DNA of 12,310 nt from Desulfobacterales bacterium (GCA_029940115.1 JAOZRQ010000168.1:1-12310), one strand, 5' to 3'. Counted from the first letter of the stretch, positions 1 through 6,611 are shown. Notes: generated from the sequence alone by a model not told the origin. A program made the numbers and translations.

Positions 1-140
1 CAATTTTTTTGTCCCGTAGGGACTTTTGGGAATAGCCCGGCAATTCATTGCCGGGGGCCGGATCAAAACCCAATTTTTTTGTCCCGTAGGGACTTTTGGG
101 AATAGCCCGGCAATTCATTGCCGGGGGCCGGATCAAAACC
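1..140. repeat. Perfect 70-bp tandem duplication of a REP-like palindromic unit
   Basis: Bases 1-70 and 71-140 are identical. Each unit holds a T-rich lead, the palindrome GTCCCGTAGGGAC (11-23 and 81-93), a short spacer and a second palindrome CCGGCAATTCATTGCCGG, which has 8-bp arms around TC. The unit has no coding character. The first copy starts at the window edge, so the array may extend further upstream. A truncated relative (GTTTTTTGTCCCGTA) lies at 7901-7915, so the family is dispersed. By analogy with REP elements it may be mobilised in trans, but no transposase is visible here. Confidence 0.85.
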
Positions 141-321
141 CGTTTTCAGTCCCGTAGGGACGGCTGAAACATGTCGTCACCACGGATCAAAGTTCAGTCG
201 TCCTACGGGACTGGAAAAATATGTATGTTGGCAACCCGGCAATGAATTGCCGGGCTATTCTCAAATGTCCCCAACGGGACAAAAGAATATGCATGTTGGC
301 AACCCGGCAATGAATTGCCGG
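141..321. repeat. Diverged and inverted copies of the same palindromic repeat family
   Basis: GTCCCGTAGGGAC recurs at 149-161 inside a hairpin whose outer arms are GTTTTCAG and CTGAAAC. From 200 onward the order is reversed: GTCCTACGGGAC (200-211), then the CCGGCAATGAATTGCCGG palindrome (about 235-253), a CTATTC spacer and GTCCCCAACGGGAC (267-280). This is the reverse complement of the 1-140 unit with a few changes. A second reversed copy of the CCGGCAAT palindrome ends at 321, and the two reversed copies repeat with a 68-bp period (about 218-253 and 286-321). The block is therefore two arrays facing each other. The 3' edge runs straight into RHS-like coding sequence. Confidence 0.8.
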
Positions 322-932
322 TCTCCCGTTCCTCGCTCAAGTACACGGACGGGGATGGAGGGGAGGTTGTCTTTGCCGAAGATGGCGGCTTGGCTTATGT
401 CATGTCTTCCATCGGGAGGCGCCAAGAGACCAGGGACCCGCATCATTCCGATGTCGTGTTGCGGAAGTTCGGCCACGACGAGAAGGGCAACCTCACAACC
501 ATCACCGACCCCCGGTCTGATGACCGGGTGACCACCATCGAGCGGGACAACCAGGGTGTGCCGACCGCCATCATCTCGCCGGACAGGCTGAGAACGGAGC
601 TGATCATTGACGAAAACAACCAGCTCACGCACATCTCCCATCCGGGGAGCGACAGCGGGGCGCTTGTTGACTTGGGCGACTATTGGGAGAGAAGACGGAA
701 TTTTGACAGCGCATTGGAACTTTATGACAAGGCCATCGCCCTGCTTCGCGGGAAAATCTGCGGGGAATGTCCGGATGAGCTTGAGTACGCATATCATGTG
801 AAAATCTGTCTCCTTGAGGAGACGGGCAGGCCGGAGGAGGCTGAAAGATGTCTGAGGGAGGCCCTGCGACTCTGTCCCGACTCAGACCTTCTCCGGACAG
901 CGGTGCTGAATGCAGTGCCGAAATTGTTCTGA
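315..932 (+). pseudogene. RHS/YD-repeat remnant joined to a TPR segment, 5'-truncated by repeats
   Basis: The first ~110 residues read like RHS/YD-repeat sequence: short alternating motifs such as FGHDEKGNLTTITDP and IDENNQLTHISHPG, typical of large surface or secreted polymorphic proteins. Residues from about 118 to 195 switch abruptly to TPR-like helices (GDYWERRRNFDSALELYDKA, then a GRPEEAERCLREALRLCP helix pair). The only in-frame upstream start is a TTG inside the palindromic repeat at 315, with no ribosome site, so the true N-terminus is probably missing. The frame is open back to 246, within the repeats. The RHS-to-TPR switch without a linker looks like a recombination or deletion joint. 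The 3' end overlaps the cadherin-like ORF by 85 bases in another frame. It could be the tail of a longer gene, but I regard it as a relic. Confidence 0.6.
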
Positions 933-1909
933 CCGGCGACAGCGTGAAGGAGAACTGGCCGGGCGGCACCGTTGTCGGCACATTTTCCGGGCCTGCCCGC
1001 ACATACACCTTGGTATCCGGAGACAATGCATTCAGAATTGACGGCGACACCCTCCTGACCGCCACATCCCTTGACAATGAGATACGGGATGTTCACACCG
1101 TCGGGGTATGCGCGGACGGGACAGACTGCTGCGAAATATTCGGAATCACCGTCCTCAACACCGACGATGCTCCGGGCGGGATTCAGATCAGTTGGAGCTG
1201 CTGGATATACGAAAATGAACCTGAAGGCATGCTTGTGGGAACCCTCTCCGTCCTGCCCGCGGACGCGGATGACAGTCACACATACACCCCGGCCTCGGGC
1301 AGCGACAACCTCGCGGTTGACGGAAATCTTCTTGTCACCCGGACAGAGCTTGATTTCGAGGCGGCTCCGTACCCGATCCGTGTGTGTGCCGATGACACCG
1401 GGAACGGACACATCTGCCAAAATTTCTCCGTGGAGGATGTGATTGACATGAACGACCCCCCGAGCGACATCATTCTGAGCCACGCCGACGTGGCGGAGAA
1501 CATGCCTCCCGGAACGGAGGTGGGGACCCTCACTTCCGAGGAGCAGGATTATTATGACATCGGTGAGCACGAATATGAACTGGTTTCCTGTGCCGACGGG
1601 ACGGACGCGGACAACCCGCTCTTCGCCATCATGGACGACAGGCTGGTCACCCGTGAGGTTCTTGACTTCGAGGCGGGGAGCGCACACGACATCTGTGTGT
1701 GTGCGGCGGACTGGCGGGAGAGCTTTGACAAGCGGTTCGTCATCCACGTCGTCAACCTCCCCGACTCGCTGGCGGATGTCATCCGGATGTTGCGGACGCT
1801 TTCGGGAACAAATGCCGGCGTGGACGGGAATGTGAACGGTGATGGGAGGATCGGGCTCGGGGAGGTGATTCACATCCTGAGGGGGATTTCGGCGGGAGAA
1901 GAGGGGTGA
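848..1909 (+). CDS. Cadherin-like repeat protein with C-terminal dockerin-like Ca loop (fragment)
   Basis: Three tandem cadherin-like repeats are visible, each opening with a variant of V-x-E-N-x-P-x-G-T-x-V-G-T (SVKENWPGGTVVGT, WIYENEPEGMLVGT, DVAENMPPGTEVGT). Each continues with an L-V-T-x-x-x-L-D-F-E type strand and an I-x-V-C-A-D strand. The last ~30 residues carry one calcium-loop motif (DGNVNGDGRIGLGE) followed by a helix, as in single-repeat dockerin-like tails of secreted proteins. Such proteins usually act outside the cell in adhesion or matrix binding. No signal peptide is present, and the first ~25 residues are overprinted on the TPR segment, so this looks like the downstream part of a larger gene cut off by a frameshift. 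The ATG at 848 does have a good ribosome site (GGAGGAGG, 833-840), so translation of the fragment is possible. Confidence 0.6.
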   Translation: MSEGGPATLSRLRPSPDSGAECSAEIVLTGDSVKENWPGGTVVGTFSGPARTYTLVSGDNAFRIDGDTLLTATSLDNEIRDVHTVGVCADGTDCCEIFGITVLNTDDAPGGIQISWSCWIYENEPEGMLVGTLSVLPADADDSHTYTPASGSDNLAVDGNLLVTRTELDFEAAPYPIRVCADDTGNGHICQNFSVEDVIDMNDPPSDIILSHADVAENMPPGTEVGTLTSEEQDYYDIGEHEYELVSCADGTDADNPLFAIMDDRLVTREVLDFEAGSAHDICVCAADWRESFDKRFVIHVVNLPDSLADVIRMLRTLSGTNAGVDGNVNGDGRIGLGEVIHILRGISAGEEG

Positions 1910-1954
1910 GAGGTTCCCCGGATGGCCAACGTGCCGGAGACGGATGGAACATGA

Positions 1955-2281
1955 TCAGGCAAGCCCGGGAAGATCACGGATGCGAACGGTGTGGACACTT
2001 ATGACGGATTGAAATCCCCGGGCAGCATCGCCGTCAATGCCTCCGGAAACATCTTCACGACATCGGCGGGTCTCCACGATCATGTTGTCCAAAAGATGGG
2101 AACGGATGGTCTCATCACCAACGTGGCCGGAACAGTGAATCCGTTTGGATATCCGCCACCTGAGAGTTGGCGTTGGCTGGGCCATGGCATGCCGGCAGTC
2201 GAGGTTGTCACCGATGCGAGCGGCATAAGTGTGGACGACTGGGGCAACCTCTACTGGGGGGTGTCCTGGGTCGGACCGTGA
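1955..2281 (+). pseudogene. NHL/teneurin-type beta-propeller fragment
   Basis: The frame is open from 1955 to the TGA at 2279-2281. It reads like NHL-propeller sequence: a GKITDANGVDTYDG lead, SPGSIAVNASGNIF, a VQKMGTDGLITNVAGT blade and a second GISVDDWGNLYWG blade. Such blades are common in the N-terminal parts of RHS-like secreted proteins. At about 96-108 residues it is far too short for a whole propeller and has no ATG start (GTG at 1991 is the only candidate) or clear ribosome site. It is most likely a relic of the same family of surface genes as the pieces just upstream. Confidence 0.55.
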
Positions 2282-3021
2282 CCAAAACCTCTCAAACTCC
2301 CGTTCAATCACCCCGATAAGCTACCAAGCTCTCTCGGCATCCCACCCTTCCCCTTGATGTTGTGTCCATGAATGCTTACGGATTCGTGATCATCCGAAGG
2401 CAATGCTGCTTTCAGTTTTTCCACCTTCACAGGGATATCTCTCAGACAGATCGGAAGACATGCGGACTCCGAAAAAAATGAGGAGAGCATGAAGAAAGTC
2501 TTGACAACACATTCTGTTTATGGCATTCAATCTGAACTCTTGTCTGATCTGGAGGATGCCGAGTGAGAGACTCGATCAGGAAGGCTATTGATGATTCGGA
2601 TGATCACGCCTCTTTTTTCCCGAGAGGGATGAAGGGTTCCCGAATGGTATAAGGTCGTGGGCATGTTCAAATTTGGCTGAACCATGATAGGCAATTGCTG
2701 GGCGATCTGCATCAAACAGACCGGGCCTATCATGACATTCTCAGTAGATCTGAAAGTTTCATGGCGGAGAGACCCGGTCTCAGTCTTCGGGGGATTAGGT
2801 TTCCCTGACGTGGCACCCTTCCAGAAACCGGGTTTCTTTTTTCCGGAGCCAATCTGGATCGGACTCATCTTCAGGACTGGCGGACGCTGTGAGAATGGAG
2901 GTGGGGAAAATCAGAAAAATGGTGATTAAGGATGTTCAGGGTAATCCTGTTCCTGAAGCATCCTTCTCCGGGAACCAGACCAACTCTTTTGTGAGGAAAT
3001 TTTAAGATGAATGTAAAAGAA
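2282..3021. other. 740-base stretch without a convincing gene
   Basis: No frame here gives a recognisable protein. Two short open + strand stretches have protein-like composition: 2390-2566, with an internal ATG at 2489 preceded closely by AGGAG and encoding about 25 residues, and 2653-2808, about 51 codons ending in TGA with no start codon. Either may be a relic of a lost gene; I do not recognise them. The longer minus-strand open frames here lack ribosome sites and family motifs. The only clear structural element is the palindrome at 2823-2837. Confidence 0.5.
2823..2837. repeat. Dispersed palindrome AGAAACCGGGTTTCT
   Basis: This is a perfect palindrome of 7-bp arms around a central G. The 13-base core GAAACCGGGTTTC recurs at 5336-5348, just after the chimeric ATPase pseudogene. 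Two intergenic copies suggest a small dispersed repeat family rather than chance. Function is unknown. Confidence 0.55.
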
Positions 3022-3050
3022 TTGACAAATGAAATAACATTATATATGAT
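3022..3050 (+). promoter_or_regulatory. Strong sigma-70-type promoter for the Uma2 gene
   Basis: The -35 box is TTGACA (3022-3027, 6/6 consensus), followed by a 17-base spacer and the -10 box TATGAT (3045-3050, 5/6). The surrounding DNA is AT-rich, unlike the flanking genes. Transcription would begin around 3056-3058, only about 11 bases before the ATG at 3068 and within the ribosome site. Confidence 0.75.
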
Positions 3051-3067
3051 GGAAAGGAGCTTATCAG

Positions 3068-3826
3068 ATGAATACCTTGGAAACAAAGTCGTCTGAATAC
3101 CTTGGCGCTTCTGCCCCTTTCCTTAAAAGGAAGAGCAGGCATGAAGCCGCAAAAGAGATCATTTACCCCGAGAGTGACGGAAAGCCGATGGCAGACAACA
3201 CCGAGCAGTACAAATGGATCGTGCTGATCAAGGAGAATCTTGAGACCCTGTTTGACGACTCGCCCGACGTCTTTGTGGCCGCCGACCTCCTCTGGTATCC
3301 GCTGGAGGACAGCAAGGTCAGCGCGGCCCCCGATGTGATGGTGGCGTTCGGGAGGCCCAAGGGGAGGCGAGGCTCGTACATCCAACGCGAGGAGGGGGAC
3401 ATTCCCCCCCAAGTGGTGTTCGAGATCCTCTCACCCTCAAACACACGGGCTGAGATGGGAAGGAAGCTCGAATTTTATGACAGACACGGCGTCGAGGAGT
3501 ATTACCTCTACGATCCGGACCGCGTCACGTTCAGCGGATGGATCCGGTCGGGAGGGAGACTTCGGCCCGTCGAAAATCCCCAAGGGTGGCGTAGCCCGAG
3601 GCTGGGGACGACCTTCGATGTCAAAAGGACGAGCCTGAGCATCTGCGATCTATCGGGACGGGAATTCACGACGCATTCGGCCGAAAGGCGACGGGCTGAG
3701 AAGGAGAAACAGCGGGCGGAAAAGGAGAGACAGCGGGCGGAAAAGGAGAGACAGCGGGCGGAGAAGGAGAAACAGCGGGCGGACATGCTGGCCGCGAAGC
3801 TGAACTTGCTCGGAATTGCGGAATGA
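3068..3826 (+). CDS. Uma2-family (DUF820) PD-(D/E)XK nuclease-like protein
   Basis: The protein has 252 residues. The Uma2 core covers roughly residues 25-205 and shows the family landmarks: AAPDVMV (Asp89), PPQVVFEILSPSNTR (Glu119), the GRKLEFYDRHGVEEYYLYDP block (Lys133, then Y-x-x-x-G-V-x-E-Y-Y-L-Y-D-P). These give a D...E...K set consistent with a restriction-endonuclease-like fold, though cellular roles of Uma2 proteins are largely unproven. After the core comes a charged coiled-coil tail of four RAEKE(K/R)Q heptads and a final LAAKLNLLGI segment common in this family. The start at 3068 is set by AAAGGAG at 3053-3059, 8 bases upstream. The stop overlaps the start of a pentapeptide-repeat ORF (ATGA). 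Uma2 genes are often multicopy in accessory regions, and this one looks intact. Confidence 0.9.
   Translation: MNTLETKSSEYLGASAPFLKRKSRHEAAKEIIYPESDGKPMADNTEQYKWIVLIKENLETLFDDSPDVFVAADLLWYPLEDSKVSAAPDVMVAFGRPKGRRGSYIQREEGDIPPQVVFEILSPSNTRAEMGRKLEFYDRHGVEEYYLYDPDRVTFSGWIRSGGRLRPVENPQGWRSPRLGTTFDVKRTSLSICDLSGREFTTHSAERRRAEKEKQRAEKERQRAEKERQRAEKEKQRADMLAAKLNLLGIAE
3692..3784 (+). repeat. 21-bp in-frame tandem repeat in the Uma2 tail
   Basis: Four consecutive 21-base units (3692-3775) and a partial fifth (3776-3784) encode RAEKEKQ, RAEKERQ, RAEKERQ, RAEKEKQ and RAD. The two middle units are identical at DNA level and the outer ones differ at a few bases. Because 21 is a multiple of three, changes in copy number would lengthen or shorten the coiled coil without breaking the gene. 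Confidence 0.9.
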
Positions 3827-3972
3827 TCGCGCAACCTTGCTTGACAGGACAGGATTTTTCCGGTATGAACCTTGCCATGACCCAGTTTATGGAGGCTGAT
3901 CTGACCGAATGCAATTTCAGCGACGCCAACTTGACCCAGATCGACGAAGCGGACAAAAGCCATCATGGATGA
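3823..3972 (+). CDS. 49-residue pentapeptide-repeat ORF coupled to Uma2
   Basis: The ATG at 3823 overlaps the Uma2 stop as ATGA, a usual sign of translational coupling. From about residue 10 the product runs in five-residue steps with a central F or L: xDFSG, MNLAM, TQFME, ADLTE, CNFSD, ANLTQ. This is the pentapeptide-repeat pattern that builds a right-handed beta-helix. Six or seven steps make less than two coils, well short of functional pentapeptide proteins, so it may be a truncated relic, a small partner of Uma2, or a decayed C-terminal extension of it. The reading is clear; the function is not. The frame stops at TGA 3970-3972, followed by about 70 bases without features up to the next ribosome site. 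Confidence 0.55.
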   Translation: MIAQPCLTGQDFSGMNLAMTQFMEADLTECNFSDANLTQIDEADKSHHG

Positions 3973-4045
3973 CGCCCAGATGGCCGGCGCGTGCGGCGCG
4001 AAGACCGGACGGACTTGCTTAAACAGACCCACCAAAGGAGGCGTC

Positions 4046-5304
4046 ATGTCCATCCCAGCATATGACATTGACAGGGTTCATTCTTATGAAATCAACGGCA
4101 TCCCCTTGGAGACCGGAGATTTGATCTGCACAGTGGACGGGGACCCTTCCGCTGATATGATCGGTCAGTTCTGGTGGATTGTCGGAAAACTGGTTCCCGG
4201 AGATGTGGACCATATTGTCATCTATACCGGCCCTGGGGGGCGATGCGTGGAGGCCGGTGCAAAGGCGAGAGTGATCGCGTTTGATGTTCCTGGAGGGAAA
4301 TGGGTGATCCGACCGGACACACCCGAAGCAGTCTATACAGACCGGGAGGATATCCTGGAATATCTCCATAAAGCCGCGCGGGATACGCCTGAAAGAAGAA
4401 CCCGATCATTGGTGCTGCTGGGCAAACGGCGGACAGGAAAGACAGAGGTGTTCAGGCGTGTGGTCAACCGCCTCTTTTTTGAGCAGGATCCGACATCCCC
4501 GAAAGCGGTGGTGCCTGTTTTCCAGACACTTACGAAAGTGACGCGTCCTTTGCAAAGAAATATCTGGAAAACTTCATGCGATATTATGTCGGCTTTTACA
4601 CGTCGCAACCGGAGATCGTTTTGAGAACGCTGTCAGGAGAAAAGCTCATTTCCAAAATCGAGGCGTCCAGAAGGTTGTTTCCGTTCACAGAACGGCTCGA
4701 CTGGATTCTCGACTGGTACGACTCGCTGGAAACCGGCGGCATGTTTGTCCCTCATCAGGAAGTGCTGGCGATCCCCCGAAGAGTCTCGGATCTGGATGAA
4801 ACCTCCATCGTCATGTTTCTGGATGAGTTTCATATGAGCCAGGTGTTGCTGAATGCCCAGAACAAAACCCTTCCTGTGAGATTCTTCAACACCGGGAAGG
4901 ATGTGACCCTGCCGAGACGATTTTACTATATTGACCATCGGGTCCGCCTCGGGTCGGGCAAAGACCGCGAGATTGACGTTTTGGGCGCGGCCGGCCATGA
5001 ACAATGGGTATGCCAGAGCAAATGGGTGACAGGAAACAAGATCGGAATCAGCGTCCTGAGAACATTGGCGACTCAGGCGGATAGGGTAAGGGAGAAGACA
5101 GACACCTCGGTCATCCGGATGTGGCTGTTTGCCCATGAGGGACTCACCCCAAAAGCGAAAGGCTTTGCCAAAAAGTACGGCATCCTATGGTCTTCCCGGA
5201 AAGAATTCGATGCGCTGCTCGAACATGTGGGCCTGAGAACATTGCCGGATTCCGGCGGTGAGCGCGGGGCCGACCAGCTGTTTCATCTCCACAGTGGCCC
5301 ATGA
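4046..5304 (+). pseudogene. Chimeric half-peptidase/AAA ATPase/PD-(D/E)XK-like gene, frameshifted
   Basis: The start is set by AAAGGAGG at 4034-4041. Residues 1 to about 84 resemble the N-terminal half of permuted NlpC/P60 (YiiX-like) peptidases: LETGDLICTV and DVDHIVIYTG with the likely catalytic His56. The half that would carry the catalytic Cys is absent. From about residue 86 the frame continues as an AAA ATPase (EAVYTDREDILEYL, Walker A GKRRTGKT at 126-133). The frame breaks near 4520-4523: up to there VVPVF is in one frame, after it PDTYESDASFAKKYLENFM is in the -1 frame, so one base seems lost. The second part has Walker B (IVMFLDEF, codons near 4822) but passes almost directly to a nuclease-like tail (REIDVLG, then CQSKW with Gln in place of the usual Glu). 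The sensor and winged-helix middle of the ATPase appears deleted. It is probably non-functional. Confidence 0.75.
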
Positions 5305-5335
5305 GAGGTGACGACCATGGCGCGACACAGGGTCA

Positions 5336-5348
5336 GAAACCGGGTTTC
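5336..5348. repeat. Second copy of the GAAACCGGGTTTC palindrome
   Basis: GAAACC and GGTTTC flank a central G. It matches the core of the palindrome at 2823-2837 and lies about 30 bases after the ATPase pseudogene. Confidence 0.5.
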
Positions 5349-5398
5349 CCTCCCCTTTTGGTTCTGCTGAAAATACCTCTCTTGCTGTGAGCTTTTCA

Positions 5399-5427
5399 TT
5401 GACAATATCAAAATAAAGGGTTATTAT
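5399..5427 (+). promoter_or_regulatory. Consensus sigma-70-type promoter upstream of the MITE and dnaJ-like gene
   Basis: TTGACA (5399-5404, 6/6) is followed by a 17-base spacer and TATTAT (5422-5427, 5/6). The expected start is near 5434. The next good gene is the dnaJ-like ORF at 5799, which would give an untranslated leader of about 365 bases containing a perfect hairpin and a MITE. A 32-codon ORF without a ribosome site (ATG 5440, TAA 5536-5538) begins just downstream and could instead be the first thing transcribed. A consensus -10 (TATAAT, 5530-5535) also lies just before the MITE but has no good -35. Confidence 0.6.
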
Positions 5428-5508
5428 TGCAAGCATTTGATGAAACCCATCGCCCATGCTCGGTTTGGACACGAAGGGAAAAGGCACCGAATATCTGCCA
5501 GTCGTTCG

Positions 5509-5529
5509 GGACGATTTGCAAAATCGTCC
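5509..5529. repeat. Perfect 9-bp-stem hairpin, REP-like
   Basis: GGACGATTT and AAATCGTCC pair perfectly around a three-base loop GCA. No T run follows, so it is not a classical terminator; it resembles a dispersed palindromic repeat. It lies between the promoter at 5399 and the MITE. Confidence 0.6.
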
Positions 5530-5542
5530 TATAATTAAGGAT

Positions 5543-5732
5543 CTCAAGTTTCGCACCCAAATTTTTGAGTGAATACAGATGGTCAAGTCAGTTTCTGGTC
5601 CGTCTGACTCAATCTTTGGTCATGATGGGGTGCAAGTGCCTGATCTCACATTGCCCAAAAAGTGGGTTTTCGAGGTCGACCATCTCCTGAAACCCTTGGA
5701 AGATGGGCTCACATAGGGGTGCGAAACTTGAG
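5543..5732. mobile_element. 190-bp MITE with 16-bp TIRs and 8-bp target-site duplication
   Basis: The left end CTCAAGTTTCGCACCC (5543-5558) is the exact inverse of the right end GGGTGCGAAACTTGAG (5717-5732). Immediately outside both ends is the same eight bases, TTAAGGAT (5535-5542 and 5733-5740), as expected for a target-site duplication made on insertion. At 190 bp there is no room for a transposase, so this is a non-autonomous element, probably an internally deleted insertion sequence moved in trans. I cannot name the parent IS family from the ends alone; an 8-bp duplication is compatible with several. It separates the dnaJ-like gene from the upstream promoter-like sequences. Confidence 0.8.
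5579..5716 (+). CDS. 45-residue ORF inside the MITE
   Basis: ATG 5579 to TAG 5714-5716 encodes 45 residues, ending one base before the right inverted repeat. The C-terminal half (LPKKWVFEVDHLLKPLEDG) has ordinary protein-like composition. There is no ribosome site and an in-frame stop lies two codons upstream. The stop abutting the terminal repeat is the position expected for the end of a transposase gene, so this may be the remnant of the parent element's coding region. The opposite strand is also open here, so the coding strand is uncertain. It matches nothing I recognise. Confidence 0.25.
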   Translation: MVKSVSGPSDSIFGHDGVQVPDLTLPKKWVFEVDHLLKPLEDGLT

Positions 5733-5798
5733 TTAAGGATGCCAAAACTGGGTTGATCTTCTCTGGAACAAAAAAATTGGGGACCTGTGGGAAGGAAC

Positions 5799-6611
5799 AT
5801 GGAAAAAGATTATTACCACATTTTGGGCATTTCACCCGGGGCCGAGACAAAAGAGATCAAGGAGGCCTATCGGAAACTGGCGTTCAGCCATCATCCGGAC
5901 CGGAACAAGGACCAACCGGAGGCCGCGGAGAGGATGAAGGCGGTGAACGAGGCCTACGCGGTGCTTTCGGATCCCACAAAAAGGCGGGAATATGATTCCC
6001 TCAGGCAACAGTTCGGCTCATCCTCGGCCTACAACCAGTTCAGGCAGACCCATTCCGACCAGGACATCTTCAGGGGTTCGGATGTCAACCAGATGTTTGA
6101 GGAGATCGCCAAATCATTTGGTCTTCGGGGCTTTGATGACATATTCAAGGAATTTTACGGTCAGGGATACCACTCTTTCGAGTTCAAGGGAGGGGGCTTT
6201 TTCGGTCGGGGGTTCATCTTTTCCGGGTATTTTGACGGGAAGAGCAAGGGATCTGCTGGACCTTCTCTTGCTGGAGGATTTTTTGGCAAGGTCGGTCGAT
6301 TTCTGACAGAAAAGGTCATTCGCGCGGCACTTCCTCAGACTGGCTCGGACATGAATGACGGAATTGTCTTGTCCCCTGAACAGGCCAAGGAAGGAGGCCC
6401 TTACGCCTATTTTCACAAAAAAAGGGGAAAGAGGCTCGTGGTGACCCTCCCGCCGGGCGTCCGAGATGGCCAGCGCATCCGCCTCGCAGGAATGGGGGAG
6501 GCATCATCAGGCGGCTCCCCCGGAGACCTCTATCTGAAAGTGGAAATCAAAAAGCCGTTCCTTCAAAAGGTGCAAGATTTCATTTCAGGCCCATCTGCTG
6601 ATGGCCCTTGA
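5799..6611 (+). CDS. DnaJ-family co-chaperone (J domain plus C-terminal domain, no zinc finger)
   Basis: The protein has 270 residues from the ATG at 5799, chosen over the GTG at 5787 because GGAAGGA lies just before it and the J domain starts at once (MEKDYYHILG). The J domain fills residues 4-66 with the HPD motif at 32-34, which stimulates the ATPase of DnaK-type Hsp70. A Gly/Phe-rich linker follows (about 86-165, with FKGGGFFGRGFIF). The last ~85 residues match a DnaJ C-terminal substrate-binding segment (LVVTLPPGVRDGQRIRLAGMG, GDLYLKVEI). There is no CxxCxGxG zinc finger and only one C-terminal barrel-like segment, so it is a short, CbpA-like or specialised J protein rather than canonical DnaJ. 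It is cytoplasmic. Its stop codon overlaps the first unit of a hexanucleotide array and it converges on rlmN. Confidence 0.88.
   Translation: MEKDYYHILGISPGAETKEIKEAYRKLAFSHHPDRNKDQPEAAERMKAVNEAYAVLSDPTKRREYDSLRQQFGSSSAYNQFRQTHSDQDIFRGSDVNQMFEEIAKSFGLRGFDDIFKEFYGQGYHSFEFKGGGFFGRGFIFSGYFDGKSKGSAGPSLAGGFFGKVGRFLTEKVIRAALPQTGSDMNDGIVLSPEQAKEGGPYAYFHKKRGKRLVVTLPPGVRDGQRIRLAGMGEASSGGSPGDLYLKVEIKKPFLQKVQDFISGPSADGP

Noticed and set aside
1..321. CRISPR-like array
   Set aside because: Units are long, palindromic and joined without unique spacers, and they change orientation.
794..1873. 359-codon open frame on the minus strand
   Set aside because: It is antisense to the cadherin-like repeats, whose motifs are clear on the + strand. 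The minus product shows no family motifs.
3965..4045. Upstream start (ATG 3965) for the peptidase-ATPase gene
   Set aside because: The added 27 residues have no family similarity, and the ATG at 4046 has a strong AAAGGAGG site.
4517..4525. Programmed -1 frameshift site in the ATPase
   Set aside because: The bases do not form an X XXY YYZ slippery heptamer in the reading phase used, and the gene has other damage, so a mutation or read error is more likely.
5440..5538. 32-codon ORF downstream of the 5399 promoter
   Set aside because: It has no ribosome site, its end is encoded by the hairpin repeat and its composition is rich in Arg and Ser. I kept it only as a note on the promoter.
5185..5586. 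133-codon minus-strand frame after the ATPase pseudogene
   Set aside because: Part lies antisense to the pseudogene tail and the rest covers the promoter, hairpin and MITE end. It has no ribosome site and no recognisable motif.
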